Positions 1 to 6,516 of a DNA stretch of 6,516 bases are shown here, one piece after another (within the stretch, counting starts at the first letter, position 1; each line of letters starts with the position of its first letter). This stretch comes from Gammaproteobacteria bacterium (GTDB taxonomy: Bacteria; Pseudomonadota; Gammaproteobacteria; Arenicellales; Poriferihabitantaceae), in contig VXPI01000141.1 of the NCBI GenBank assembly GCA_009839585.1, positions 1,312-7,827 on the forward strand, read 5' to 3'. The position numbers and the translations under genes are program-made. The notes under the pieces are model-generated. The model was not told where the DNA came from and ran no database searches. It was given only the letters and a program-made list of their open reading frames with translations.

Positions 1-1970
1 TCTTCGATCAGAATTTCGGCTCCCTGCCCCGGTTGAAAAATCGGGTGATCACTTGATTGAAAAACCAGCAGCGAAGAATCTCCCGTCAATGTGAATGCAT
101 TGACCAAATCACCCTTGAGATCAAAAAAATCGACAGGAGTTTCCGTTGCGGCCCATTGGCGTGGCCTGACAGGTCCACAGGCAACCGCAGACAGTACCCC
201 TTTCTCCTGATGGTCATTGTCGCCCTTCTGACCTGCCTCAAAAACAGTACCCACCTCAAACAAGCGAACTCGTTTTTCCTGTCGGTTTAAATTATTGCCG
301 ACCGCCTCCAGCAAACTAGGCCACAGGCTTTTTCGCATCACCGACATGTTCTCCGCTATCGGGTTTTTGAGCCTGATCATAGATTTTCCAGAAGGTATCA
401 GACGATCCTGGACAGCCGGATCGACAAAACTGTAGGTCACTGCCTCGTGATAGCCCAGAGCCAGCATTCTGAGCTTGACATCATGAACCGAGATACTGGT
501 TTCATCTTTATCTTTACTATTCGGCAAGAATGTTCGAACACGTGGTTGAATTGCATTGAAGCCAAAGCAACGACCTACTTCCTCAACCAGATCGTAGGGG
601 GTTTGTATGTCAAAACGCCAACTTGGTGCGGTCGTACGCCAGCCTTCCGGAGTCTGTTCAACCGTGAAGCCGAGATTACACAGAATCGATTCAGTCGTAT
701 TCGGGTTGATTGAATCGCCAAGAACCCGTTCAAGGTCAGAGGGCTTGAGCATAATCGGATCATGTCGTGGCAAGTCCTCTTCACTGACAACGTCGATCAA
801 TGGCCCGGCATGACCACCCGCAATACCAATGATCAGGTCCGAGGCCATTTCCATGGCCTTGATCTGGATATCAGTGTCGACCCCGCGCTCGAAACGATAT
901 GATGCATCAGTCTGCATGCCTAACATGCGGGCTTTTCCACGAATCGCGCCGGGTGAGAAAAAGGCGGATTCCAGAAAAATAGTTTCAGATTCGCTGGTAA
1001 TCGCTGTGTCTGCGCCACCCATGATGCCGGCGAGTGCAATCACACGTTCATGATCTGCAATCACCAGGTAATCGGGGTCCAGACTGATCTCTTTGCCATC
1101 AAGCAAACGCAAACCCTCATCCCGGGTTGCCATGCGTACACGTATCCCGCCACGGATTTTGGTCATGTCGAACGCATGCATCGGTTGGCCAAGCTCGTGC
1201 ATAACATAGTTGGTAACATCAACAACCGCATTAATACTACGCATACCGGACCGTCGAAGTCGTTCGACCATCCAGTCGGGAGTTTTCCGGGAATAATCCA
1301 CTCCCCTCAGAACCCGACCGACATATCGTGGGCATTGCCGGGTTGCCACAAGATCAACGGATAGAATATCCTCAATGTCTGCAATAACCGGATTGACTGG
1401 TGAAGGCTGGGCAGCCAGACCATGAACTTCCGCAACCTCTCGTGCAATTCCAAGCATGCTCAGACAATCCCCGCGATTGGGTGTCAATTCAAACTCGATA
1501 ACCGGATCAGACAACTTCAAATACTCCACCACACCCTGACCGGCTGGAGCATCATGATCAAACTCGATAATACCTTCACTGGAAGTATCCAGACCCAATT
1601 CCATGGCCGAGCAGAGCATTCCCTGGGAGTCACAACCACGAATGCTGGCTGCTTCTACCTGCATACCTGGCAGGATGGCACCGACTTGTGCACAGGCTGT
1701 GACTAGGCCTTTACGGGCATTTGGGGCACCGCAAACAATCGATAACCTGTCTTCCCCGCCAATATCAACTTCACAAACCTGCAAACGTTCCGCATCCGGG
1801 TGTCTGCTGCAGGAGATGATTCGACCAATAACAACACTGGTACGGTCCGATAACTCACCGGCCGGTTCTACTCGAGAGACTTCCAGGCCTGCCAGGGTCA
1901 ACTGCTCTGCCAGTTTCTCCGTATTGCCGGGATCAACCCATTGCTTCAGCCATGAAACACATGCACGCAT
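1..1970 (-). CDS. pheT: Phenylalanyl-tRNA synthetase beta subunit, C-terminus cut by window edge
   Basis: This is the beta subunit of the cytoplasmic alpha2beta2 phenylalanyl-tRNA synthetase, which charges tRNA-Phe and hydrolyses mischarged Tyr-tRNA-Phe. I translated 656 uninterrupted codons from the ATG at 1970, beginning MRACVSWLKQWVD. Visible parts in order are an N-terminal segment, a tRNA-binding OB-fold around residues 40-150, the B3/B4 editing domain at about 210-390 (VVDVTNYVMHELGQPMHAFD near 249-268, LAGIMGG at 313-319), a B5 domain at about 400-475, and the start of the catalytic-like fold with DLVEEVGRCFGF at 460-471. His265, Gly318, Glu334, Thr354 and Ala356 sit at the E. coli editing-site numbers, so editing should be intact. 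The family is about 795 residues long, so roughly 140, including the anticodon-binding domain, lie outside the window. Only 11 bases separate it from pheS. The Shine-Dalgarno AAGGT overlaps the pheS stop, which suggests coupled translation of the two subunits. Confidence 0.97.
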   Translation of the reverse strand, partial: MRACVSWLKQWVDPGNTEKLAEQLTLAGLEVSRVEPAGELSDRTSVVIGRIISCSRHPDAERLQVCEVDIGGEDRLSIVCGAPNARKGLVTACAQVGAILPGMQVEAASIRGCDSQGMLCSAMELGLDTSSEGIIEFDHDAPAGQGVVEYLKLSDPVIEFELTPNRGDCLSMLGIAREVAEVHGLAAQPSPVNPVIADIEDILSVDLVATRQCPRYVGRVLRGVDYSRKTPDWMVERLRRSGMRSINAVVDVTNYVMHELGQPMHAFDMTKIRGGIRVRMATRDEGLRLLDGKEISLDPDYLVIADHERVIALAGIMGGADTAITSESETIFLESAFFSPGAIRGKARMLGMQTDASYRFERGVDTDIQIKAMEMASDLIIGIAGGHAGPLIDVVSEEDLPRHDPIMLKPSDLERVLGDSINPNTTESILCNLGFTVEQTPEGWRTTAPSWRFDIQTPYDLVEEVGRCFGFNAIQPRVRTFLPNSKDKDETSISVHDVKLRMLALGYHEAVTYSFVDPAVQDRLIPSGKSMIRLKNPIAENMSVMRKSLWPSLLEAVGNNLNRQEKRVRLFEVGTVFEAGQKGDNDHQEKGVLSAVACGPVRPRQWAATETPVDFFDLKGDLVNAFTLTGDSSLLVFQSSDHPIFQPGQGAEILIE

Positions 1971-1981
1971 GAAAATTGACC

Positions 1982-3004
1982 TTAAAACTGACGCAGAAAA
2001 GATAATTCACTATTGAAAAAATAGCGAAGGTCGCTGACCCCGTACCTCAACATGGTAAGTCTCTCTATACCCAGTCCAAATGCATAGCCGGTGTACTTGT
2101 CGGAATCAATGTTGCCATGCTTCAGCACCTCGGGATGTACCATCCCGCATCCAAGAACTTCAACCCAGCCAGTGTGCTTGCAAATTCGACACCCTTCACC
2201 ACCGCAAAACACGCAGCCCATGTCAACCTCTGCCGACGGCTCCGTAAATGGAAAATACGATGAGCGAAAACGCACTTTGGGTTCGGCCTCGAAGAACTCA
2301 TGAATGAAATGGATAATTACACCTTTCAAGTCCGCAAAGGTTACATCCAAATCTACCGACAACCCTTCAAGCTGATGAAACATCGGAGTATGCGTAACAT
2401 CCGAATCGCAACGGAAAACCTTGCCTGGGGCAATGATCCTGACCGGTGGATCATGCTCTTTCATAAACCGCACCTGCACTGGCGAGGTATGTGTTCTCAA
2501 AAGAACATGATCGCTGATATAGAACGTATCATGCATCGCACGGGCCGGGTGATTGGCCGGGATATTGAGCGCTTCAAAATTATAGTAATCGTTCTCGATC
2601 TCAGGACCTTCAACCACAGTAAAGCCAAGCCGATCGAAAATCTGCTCCATACGCCACAAAGTCCTTGATATCGGATGTATGGAACCGATTGTACCGGTAC
2701 GCCCTGGCAATGTAACATCAATCGACTGGTCGCGAAATTGCTGATCCAGCGAGACTTGCTCCAGACATTCATGCCTCGCTTGAATCCGCCCGGCAATTTG
2801 AACCTTGATACGGTTTACAGCCTGGCCAAAGCCTCTTCGTTCCCCGGCCGGCAGAGAGCTGATTCGCTTGAGCTGTTCGGTGACAATCCCGTTCTTTCCC
2901 AGATATTGAACTTTCACGGCTTCAAGCTCGGCCAACGAATTCGTATGCTCGATCGCTTCCGTGGCCGAGTTCTCGATAGATTGAACGGAGTCTTCAGCAG
3001 ACAT
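1982..3004 (-). CDS. pheS: Phenylalanyl-tRNA synthetase alpha subunit
   Basis: This is the catalytic alpha subunit of phenylalanyl-tRNA synthetase, a class II enzyme that pairs with PheT. With the ATG at 3004 it has 340 residues (E. coli 327). An N-terminal coiled-coil arm covers roughly residues 1-90. Motif 1 lies around HPISRTLWRMEQIF (110-123), motif 2 around FRCDSDVTHTPMFHQLEGL (197-215), and motif 3 is GLGIERLTMLRYG (310-322). The Phe pocket carries the usual Ala in YAFG (307-310). A CxxC-x4-CxxC cluster (Cys264, 267, 272, 275) replaces a short E. coli loop; this insertion is known from other bacterial PheS. The frame stays open back to a TTG at 3091, but the family N-terminus matches the ATG at 3004. 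That ATG has no recognisable Shine-Dalgarno and follows a small hairpin, so the exact start is less certain than the identity. Confidence 0.95.
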   Translation of the reverse strand: MSAEDSVQSIENSATEAIEHTNSLAELEAVKVQYLGKNGIVTEQLKRISSLPAGERRGFGQAVNRIKVQIAGRIQARHECLEQVSLDQQFRDQSIDVTLPGRTGTIGSIHPISRTLWRMEQIFDRLGFTVVEGPEIENDYYNFEALNIPANHPARAMHDTFYISDHVLLRTHTSPVQVRFMKEHDPPVRIIAPGKVFRCDSDVTHTPMFHQLEGLSVDLDVTFADLKGVIIHFIHEFFEAEPKVRFRSSYFPFTEPSAEVDMGCVFCGGEGCRICKHTGWVEVLGCGMVHPEVLKHGNIDSDKYTGYAFGLGIERLTMLRYGVSDLRYFFNSELSFLRQF

Positions 3005-3118
3005 GGGAGATCGCAAACTGCTTGCGTGTGGCCAGATTACCGGATTGGAATCAAGAATGACTGTCAAAGTGTTTCTGGCCTTCGCTACCAACCATACAGG
3101 AGGCGAGTACGGCTGGAA
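3005..3118 (-). promoter_or_regulatory. Structured rplT-pheS intergenic leader
   Basis: This gap is 114 bases long. On the minus strand it can form a 7-bp stem, GGCCAGA (3080-3074) with TCTGGCC (3036-3030), around a 37-base loop. A second 5-bp hairpin, CGCAA-GCAGT-TTGCG (3026-3012), ends 7 bases before the pheS ATG. No T-run follows either stem, so neither is an intrinsic terminator. I see no convincing promoter: a TTGACA (3066-3061) has no good -10 box at 16-18 bases. In E. coli the pheST genes are controlled here by attenuation with a Phe-rich leader peptide, and no such peptide is visible. A regulatory role is inferred only from position and structure. Confidence 0.35.
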
Positions 3119-3484
3119 CTATTGTGCTTGAGCCAAAGCCTGTTTGGCCCGATCTGCCAGTTGCTTGAATGCCAGTTGATCGTTAATCGCAAGATCTGAT
3201 AATACTTTACGGTCCAGTTCGATCTCGGCCAATTTCAAACCGGATATGAAGCGGCTGTAACTGATATCGTGCTGCCTTGCTGCCGCATTAATCCGCACCA
3301 CCCACAAGGATCGCATTTGGCGCTTTCGCTGACGGCGATCACGATAGGCATACTGCCCCGCCCGGTCAACCGCCTGCTTGGCAACCTTGAATGTTTTACT
3401 GCGAGCGCCTCGGTATCCTTTTGCTTGCTCGAGAACCTTTTTGTGTCGTGATCTAGCGACAACACTTCGTTTTACTCTAGGCAT
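3119..3484 (-). CDS. rplT: 50S ribosomal protein L20
   Basis: L20 is a primary 23S rRNA-binding protein needed early in 50S assembly. In E. coli and Bacillus it also represses its own operon by binding the mRNA. The 121-residue product (E. coli 118) begins [20 protein letters not shown] and has the long, very basic N-terminal extension (about residues 1-60). This is followed by the globular domain with [21 protein letters not shown] (60-80), which is typical of the family. The ATG at 3484 is well supported: the Shine-Dalgarno TAAGGAG lies 5 bases upstream and shares its TAA with the rpmI stop codon. Only 9 bases separate the two genes, so L35 and L20 are almost certainly translated in a coupled way. 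Confidence 0.98.
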   Translation of the reverse strand: MPRVKRSVVARSRHKKVLEQAKGYRGARSKTFKVAKQAVDRAGQYAYRDRRQRKRQMRSLWVVRINAAARQHDISYSRFISGLKLAEIELDRKVLSDLAINDQLAFKQLADRAKQALAQAQ

Positions 3485-3493
3485 GGGAACTCC

Positions 3494-3691
3494 TTAATGA
3501 TTGGGAAGTAATCGACGCACAGCATGGTGGTCTGCAGAATGAACCAATTGAGCAGAACGCAAATGTCGCTTGCGTTTCGTGGACTTCTTGGTCAGGATGT
3601 GGTTATGGTGCGACTGTGATCGCTTGAATTTACCGGATGCCGTTCGCTTGAAGCGTTTCGCGGCACCCCTGTTGGTCTTTATTTTTGGCAT
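3494..3691 (-). CDS. rpmI: 50S ribosomal protein L35
   Basis: L35 is a small basic protein of the large ribosomal subunit. The product has 65 residues, the same length as in E. coli. It opens with [17 protein letters not shown] and carries the conserved [15 protein letters not shown] block (31-45) characteristic of L35. The C-terminus ([14 protein letters not shown]) is more variable, as is usual in the family. The ATG at 3691 is preceded by the Shine-Dalgarno GGAG with 9 bases of spacing. Those SD bases are complementary to a hairpin loop about 50 bases upstream (see the operator feature). In E. coli, rpmI is the gene whose translation L20 represses directly, with rplT following by coupling. 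The arrangement here fits the same scheme. Confidence 0.98.
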   Translation of the reverse strand: MPKIKTNRGAAKRFKRTASGKFKRSQSHHNHILTKKSTKRKRHLRSAQLVHSADHHAVRRLLPNH

Positions 3692-3701
3692 GTGTTTTTA
3701 C

Positions 3702-3800
3702 TCCAGAATCAATAACGGTTAACCCGTTTTCATTCATCATGCGATTGCAGTTCTGGATATGACTGCTTCTCGCTCTCTGTATTATCGGAGGTTCGGGTTA
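3702..3800 (-). promoter_or_regulatory. Candidate L20 translational operator (pseudoknot over the rpmI SD)
   Basis: On the minus strand three pairings can be drawn in the infC-rpmI gap. S1 is TAACCCG (3800-3794) with CGGGTTA (3726-3720). S2 is a hairpin, GCAGT (3766-3762) with ACTGC (3751-3747). S3 pairs TCCAGA in the S2 loop (3757-3752) with TCTGGA (3707-3702), which overlaps the rpmI Shine-Dalgarno. S2 plus S3 make a pseudoknot that would hide the ribosome binding site. A small hairpin, AACGG-GTTAA-CCGTT (3728-3714), competes with S1. In E. coli, L20 represses rpmI through a long-range pseudoknot involving the rpmI SD region, so position and logic agree. The pairings were found by eye and short stems arise by chance. 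Confidence 0.45.
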
Positions 3801-3823
3801 TCCTTGCCTGTCGATTGTTCCTT

Positions 3824-4339
3824 TTATCGTTTTGGCGTCAGTATCATCACCATCTGGCGACCCTCCATTTGCGCATGCTGCTCAACATCGGAAATCGGCT
3901 CAAGATCATTTCGCACCCGGTCAAGCATTTCAATTCCGAGTTCCTTATGCGCCATTTCCCTGCCCCTGAATCGCATTGTGACTTTGGCCTTGTTTCCGGA
4001 ATTCAGGAATTCAGTCAATTTTCGAACCTTCACGTCGTAATCACCGACGTCGGTTCCTGGCCTGAACTTGATTTCCTTGACCGCCATCTGCTTCTGCTTT
4101 TTCTTGGCATCATGCCGACGTTTGCTCTCGTTGTACAGATACTTCCCATAGTCCATAAGTCGACATACAGGGGGATCTGAGTTGGGAGCGATTTCTACAA
4201 GGTCAACTCCAATTTCTTCGGCAGATTCAAGTGCCTCTGACAATGGGACAACTCCCACTTGTTGGCCATCAAATTGAATTAGGCGAATCGGATCGTGGGT
4301 AATCTGATCGTTTACCCTTAACTGTTTTTGTCTTGCTAT
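3824..4339 (-). CDS. infC: Translation initiation factor IF-3, AUA start codon
   Basis: IF3 binds the 30S subunit, prevents premature 50S joining and rejects start codons other than AUG, GUG and UUG. The first conventional start in frame is a GTG at 4258, which would delete part of the conserved N-domain. Reading upstream in the same frame gives a typical IF3 N-terminus ([12 protein letters not shown] and onward) back to an ATA at 4337-4339. The Shine-Dalgarno GAGGA lies 8 bases before it. An in-frame TAA stands further upstream, and no ATG, GTG, TTG, ATT or ATC codon lies between that TAA and the ATA. The product is then 171 residues (E. coli 180, which starts at AUU). The N-domain ends near the signature [11 protein letters not shown] (60-70), a Lys-rich linker follows at about 72-84, and the C-domain carries [10 protein letters not shown] (88-97) and RFRGREMAH (123-131). 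A rare start codon fits IF3 autoregulation. Confidence 0.95.
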   Translation of the reverse strand: MARQKQLRVNDQITHDPIRLIQFDGQQVGVVPLSEALESAEEIGVDLVEIAPNSDPPVCRLMDYGKYLYNESKRRHDAKKKQKQMAVKEIKFRPGTDVGDYDVKVRKLTEFLNSGNKAKVTMRFRGREMAHKELGIEMLDRVRNDLEPISDVEQHAQMEGRQMVMILTPKR

Positions 4340-4347
4340 TTCAGTAT

Positions 4348-4377
4348 TCCTCGCAAAGTTTAGGTTTGTGGATTATA
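4348..4377 (-). promoter_or_regulatory. Candidate infC promoter -10 box and infC ribosome binding site
   Basis: The 100-base thrS-infC gap contains a perfect TATAAT (minus strand, 4377-4372). It overlaps TATATA (4379-4374), which is preceded by TG plus one base, as in an extended -10 element. At 17-base spacing the -35 position reads CTATTG (4400-4395), a poor match, so this promoter rests on the -10 alone. Transcription would begin roughly 7 bases downstream of the box, just ahead of the Shine-Dalgarno GAGGA (4352-4348), which sets the AUA start at 4339. In E. coli, infC also has promoters of its own inside or just after thrS. No terminator-like hairpin with a T-run follows thrS, so read-through from thrS is also expected. 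Confidence 0.4.
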
Positions 4378-4439
4378 TATCATTCACTCCGACGCAATAG
4401 ACTGGCATCCGCCGAAAACGCATCAATTTTCTTGAATAA

Positions 4440-6335
4440 TCAGGACTCAGACAGGCAATCCGAAGCAAACTGCTCAATGGTCATGGTACCTAGGTCGTGG
4501 CCATCCCGAGTTCTCACAGAGACCGTATCGGCATCGAGCTCCTGATCGCCCACAACCAGCAAATACGGAACCCGCTGGAGCGTGTGCTCGCGGATTTTAT
4601 ACCCGATTTTTTCATTTCTCAAGTCGGCAAAAGCCCTGAATTTCCGTGTTTCCAGCTGTCCTGCAAGTGATTTGGCATAATCATGCTGTCGATCGGTAAT
4701 ATTCATGACAACTGCTTGAACCGGTGCAAACCAGACCGGAAACTTGCCTTCCCAGTGTTCAATCAAGATACCAATAAACCGTTCAAATGTGCCCAATACT
4801 GCCCGATGCAACATGACCGGCGAGCATTTCTTGCCCCGTTCATCAATATAGGATGCTCCGAGTCTTTCCGGCATCGAAAAATCAACCTGCATGGTTCCGC
4901 ATTGCCAGACCCTGCCAATACTGTCGCGTAACGAGAATTCGATTTTTGGACCATAAAAGGCACCTTCACCAGGGTTTTCCTCCCAGGGAAGCTGCTTGCT
5001 GTCCAATGCATCTGCCAGTGCCTTTTCGGCTACATCCCAGACTTCATCGGTACCCACCCGATTCGCGGGTCGCGTAGAGAGTCGGTAAAGGGTTTCAGCA
5101 AATCCAAACTTTGCATAGACATGATGCAGGAAGTCAATAAATTCCGATACCTCACTCTGGATTTGATTCTCAGTGCAGAAAATATGACCGTCGTCCTGAA
5201 CAAACGCCCTCACCCGCATCAAGCCATGCAGTGCCCCGGATAACTCATTGCGATGGCATGAGCCAAACTCGCAAAACCGTAGCGGTAAATCCCGGTAGCT
5301 TTTCAGGCCCTGGTTGTATATCTGGACATGGCCCGGACAGTTCATGGGTTTCAGGGCAAATGCACGTCCTTCCGACTCAACCGAAAACATGTCGCTTGCA
5401 AACTTGTCGGCATGTCCCGACTTCTCCCACAAGGAAAAATCAATCACTTCCGGCGTATTGAGTTCGCGATAGCCGCGCTTTTTCTGTTCATCCCGCATGT
5501 ATTGCTGCAAAGTCTGATACAGCGTCCATCCACGGGGGTGCCAGAACACCATTCCGGGTGCTTCTTCCTGAAAATGAAACAGGTCAAGCTGACGGCCAAT
5601 TCGCCGATGATCGCGCTTTTCAGCTTCTGCAATTTGCCGAAGATACGTCTTCAGTTGTTTTTTGTCAGCCCAGGCGGTGCCATAAATTCTCTGCAACACC
5701 TCGTTTGACGGGTCACCACGCCAGTATGCGCCTGAGATCTTGGTTAGCTTGAACGCTTTCAGATGCCGGGTATTTGATACATGCGGACCACGGCAAAGAT
5801 CCGTGAAGTCCCCTTGTGTATACATGGATAACTCTTCATCCTCGGGTATGGATCGTATAATGTCAGCCTTGTATTCTTCCCCCATGTCCTGGAAAAACTC
5901 AATCGCTTCGGAACGCCCCATGATATTTCGATCAATGCTCAATTCCTGGTTAGCCAGTTCCGACATTCTTTGTTCAATTTTTTCCAGATCCTGTTCGGAA
6001 AACCCGTCAGGATAATGAAAGTCATAATAAAACCCGTCGGCAATCACGGGGCCAATGGTGACCTGAGCAGCCGGGTAGAGCTGCTTGACTGCCTGAGCCA
6101 GCAGGTGTGCGGTGGAATGACGAATAATCTCGAGGCCTTCTTCGTCCCTGACAGTCAGGATTTGCAGATCGCAATCATCGGCGAGCATGGTTCGGATATC
6201 CAGCAAGGAATCTCCGATCTTTCCGGCAAGTGCTGCCTTGCCAAGCCCCGGTCCTATATCGAATGCAACATCGGCAATCGTAACTGGATGGTCATAGTTC
6301 AGAACCGATCCGTCGGGAAGTGTAATGTTCGGCAT
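4440..6335 (-). CDS. thrS: Threonyl-tRNA synthetase
   Basis: This class II cytoplasmic synthetase charges tRNA-Thr and clears mischarged Ser. The product has 631 residues (E. coli 642) from the ATG at 6335, where [10 protein letters not shown] matches the family start. The SD AGGAG lies 8 bases upstream. The TGS domain covers about residues 1-61. The editing domain (about 62-240) keeps HSTAH (His73, His77) and CRGPH (Cys181, His185), the known editing residues. The catalytic core starts near MVFWHPRGW (262-270). Its zinc ligands are Cys333 in MNCPGH, His384 in DDGHIF and His510 in MLHRA. Motif 2 is around [20 protein letters not shown] (353-372). The anticodon-binding domain runs from about WFAPVQ (535) to the end. 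All key residues are present, so it should be fully active. It begins the operon, with infC 100 bases downstream. Confidence 0.98.
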   Translation of the reverse strand: MPNITLPDGSVLNYDHPVTIADVAFDIGPGLGKAALAGKIGDSLLDIRTMLADDCDLQILTVRDEEGLEIIRHSTAHLLAQAVKQLYPAAQVTIGPVIADGFYYDFHYPDGFSEQDLEKIEQRMSELANQELSIDRNIMGRSEAIEFFQDMGEEYKADIIRSIPEDEELSMYTQGDFTDLCRGPHVSNTRHLKAFKLTKISGAYWRGDPSNEVLQRIYGTAWADKKQLKTYLRQIAEAEKRDHRRIGRQLDLFHFQEEAPGMVFWHPRGWTLYQTLQQYMRDEQKKRGYRELNTPEVIDFSLWEKSGHADKFASDMFSVESEGRAFALKPMNCPGHVQIYNQGLKSYRDLPLRFCEFGSCHRNELSGALHGLMRVRAFVQDDGHIFCTENQIQSEVSEFIDFLHHVYAKFGFAETLYRLSTRPANRVGTDEVWDVAEKALADALDSKQLPWEENPGEGAFYGPKIEFSLRDSIGRVWQCGTMQVDFSMPERLGASYIDERGKKCSPVMLHRAVLGTFERFIGILIEHWEGKFPVWFAPVQAVVMNITDRQHDYAKSLAGQLETRKFRAFADLRNEKIGYKIREHTLQRVPYLLVVGDQELDADTVSVRTRDGHDLGTMTIEQFASDCLSES

Positions 6336-6343
6336 TGGTTGGA

Positions 6344-6390
6344 CTCCTATTACAGTGGCGCCCCATACCAAAGAGCGCTTGTTCAGTCAA
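6344..6390 (-). promoter_or_regulatory. Candidate thrS promoter and Shine-Dalgarno
   Basis: In the 143-base gap between the tRNA and thrS, the minus strand has TTGACT (6390-6385), a 17-base spacer and TATGGG (6367-6362). TGG stands directly before the last hexamer, as in an extended -10 element. The -35 matches the sigma-70 consensus at 5 of 6 positions. The -10 matches at only 3 of 6 and lacks the final T. Transcription would start near 6355, leaving a leader of about 20 bases that contains just the SD AGGAG (6348-6344). The rest of the gap (6478-6391) shows only weak inverted repeats, such as TTCAG/CTGAA (5 bp), and no T-run terminator, so read-through from the tRNA is also possible. Confidence 0.4.
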
Positions 6391-6478
6391 GAAACCTGAA
6401 AGTATCTGCTGTTGGCTGAATTTTAGACCACCTCAGGACAATCAGTGTATCCGTGAAGATTTTTCAGTTTCAGTGAAT

Positions 6479-6516
6479 TGGTAGGCACGAGTGGATTCGA
6501 ACCACCGACCCCCACC
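6479..6516 (-). tRNA. 3' part of a tRNA gene, probably tRNA-Val
   Basis: The last 38 bases, read on the minus strand, parse exactly as the 3' half of a tRNA. They give the anticodon-stem 3' strand GGTGG, variable loop GGGTC, T-stem GGTGG, T-loop TTCGAAT, T-stem CCACT (one G-U pair), acceptor strand CGTGCCT, discriminator A and an encoded CCA. The 5' half and the anticodon lie beyond the window. The A discriminator and the GGTGG-GGGTC stretch resemble gammaproteobacterial tRNA-Val (GAC), whose anticodon arm in E. coli ends the same way. The amino acid is therefore an inference; that it is a tRNA is clear. It lies 143 bases upstream of thrS on the same strand and could be co-transcribed with it. 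Confidence 0.85.

Noticed and set aside
3030..3080. Intrinsic terminator between rplT and pheS
   Set aside because: The 7-bp stem has a 37-base loop and no T-run after it.
3005..3091. In-frame 29-codon N-terminal extension of PheS starting at a TTG
   Set aside because: The extension has no resemblance to PheS N-termini, no SD, and crosses the structured gap. The ATG at 3004 gives the usual family start and length.
3051..3095. 14-codon leader-peptide candidate upstream of pheS (ATG at 3095)
   Set aside because: It contains a single Phe codon and has no SD, and the stems around it lack a terminator T-run, so it does not look like the E. coli pheL attenuator.
2675..3199. 174-codon open frame on the plus strand (also others near 1603-2016 and 5970-6419)
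   Set aside because: They lie opposite pheS, rplT, pheT and thrS, have no recognisable protein family, and are explained as antisense shadows of conserved genes.
3824..4258. Shorter infC starting at GTG 4258 (144 residues)
   Set aside because: It removes the conserved start of the IF3 N-domain. Homology continues 27 codons upstream, where a well-spaced SD is found.
6336..6371. 12-codon upstream extension of thrS from a TTG
   Set aside because: It reads through the clear SD AGGAG and does not match Thr[12 protein letters not shown] at 6335 is the family start.
6434..6452. Hairpin GGATA/TGTCC after the tRNA as a terminator
   Set aside because: It has only 5 bp including a wobble pair and no downstream T-run.

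Overview
The window is a stretch of bacterial core genome read almost entirely from the minus strand. In transcription order, from high to low coordinate, it holds the 3' end of a tRNA gene (probably tRNA-Val), thrS, infC, rpmI, rplT, pheS and the first 656 codons of pheT, which runs off the low-coordinate edge. This is the conserved threonyl-tRNA synthetase / IF3 / L35 / L20 / phenylalanyl-tRNA synthetase cluster known from gammaproteobacteria such as Escherichia coli and Pseudomonas. The gene order, the encoded CCA on the tRNA, a PheT whose editing residues fall at exactly the E. coli numbers, and moderate base composition all suggest a gammaproteobacterium. Two points argue against the enterics themselves: PheS carries a four-cysteine insertion that E. 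coli lacks, and a tRNA gene precedes thrS. I cannot name a genus.

Layout (all minus strand): tRNA 3' part 6516-6479; leader with a candidate promoter 6478-6336; thrS 6335-4440; a 100-base gap with a TATAAT box; infC 4339-3824, starting at AUA; a 132-base gap with a candidate pseudoknot overlapping the rpmI ribosome binding site; rpmI 3691-3494; rplT 3484-3119, whose Shine-Dalgarno overlaps the rpmI stop; a 114-base structured gap; pheS 3004-1982; pheT 1970 to the edge, whose Shine-Dalgarno overlaps the pheS stop. Only the four intergenic gaps lack coding sequence, and none exceeds 150 bases. Open frames on the plus strand are shadows of these genes.

Together the genes supply the translation machinery: two aminoacyl-tRNA synthetases (Thr and the alpha2beta2 Phe enzyme), initiation factor 3, two 50S proteins and a tRNA. 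In E. coli the middle of this cluster is controlled at translation, IF3 through a rare start codon and L20 through an mRNA pseudoknot. Sequence signs of both are visible here and are the most interesting content.

I found no undescribed system, mobile element, CRISPR array or broken gene. The window is an ordinary housekeeping operon, and the observations below concern its regulation.
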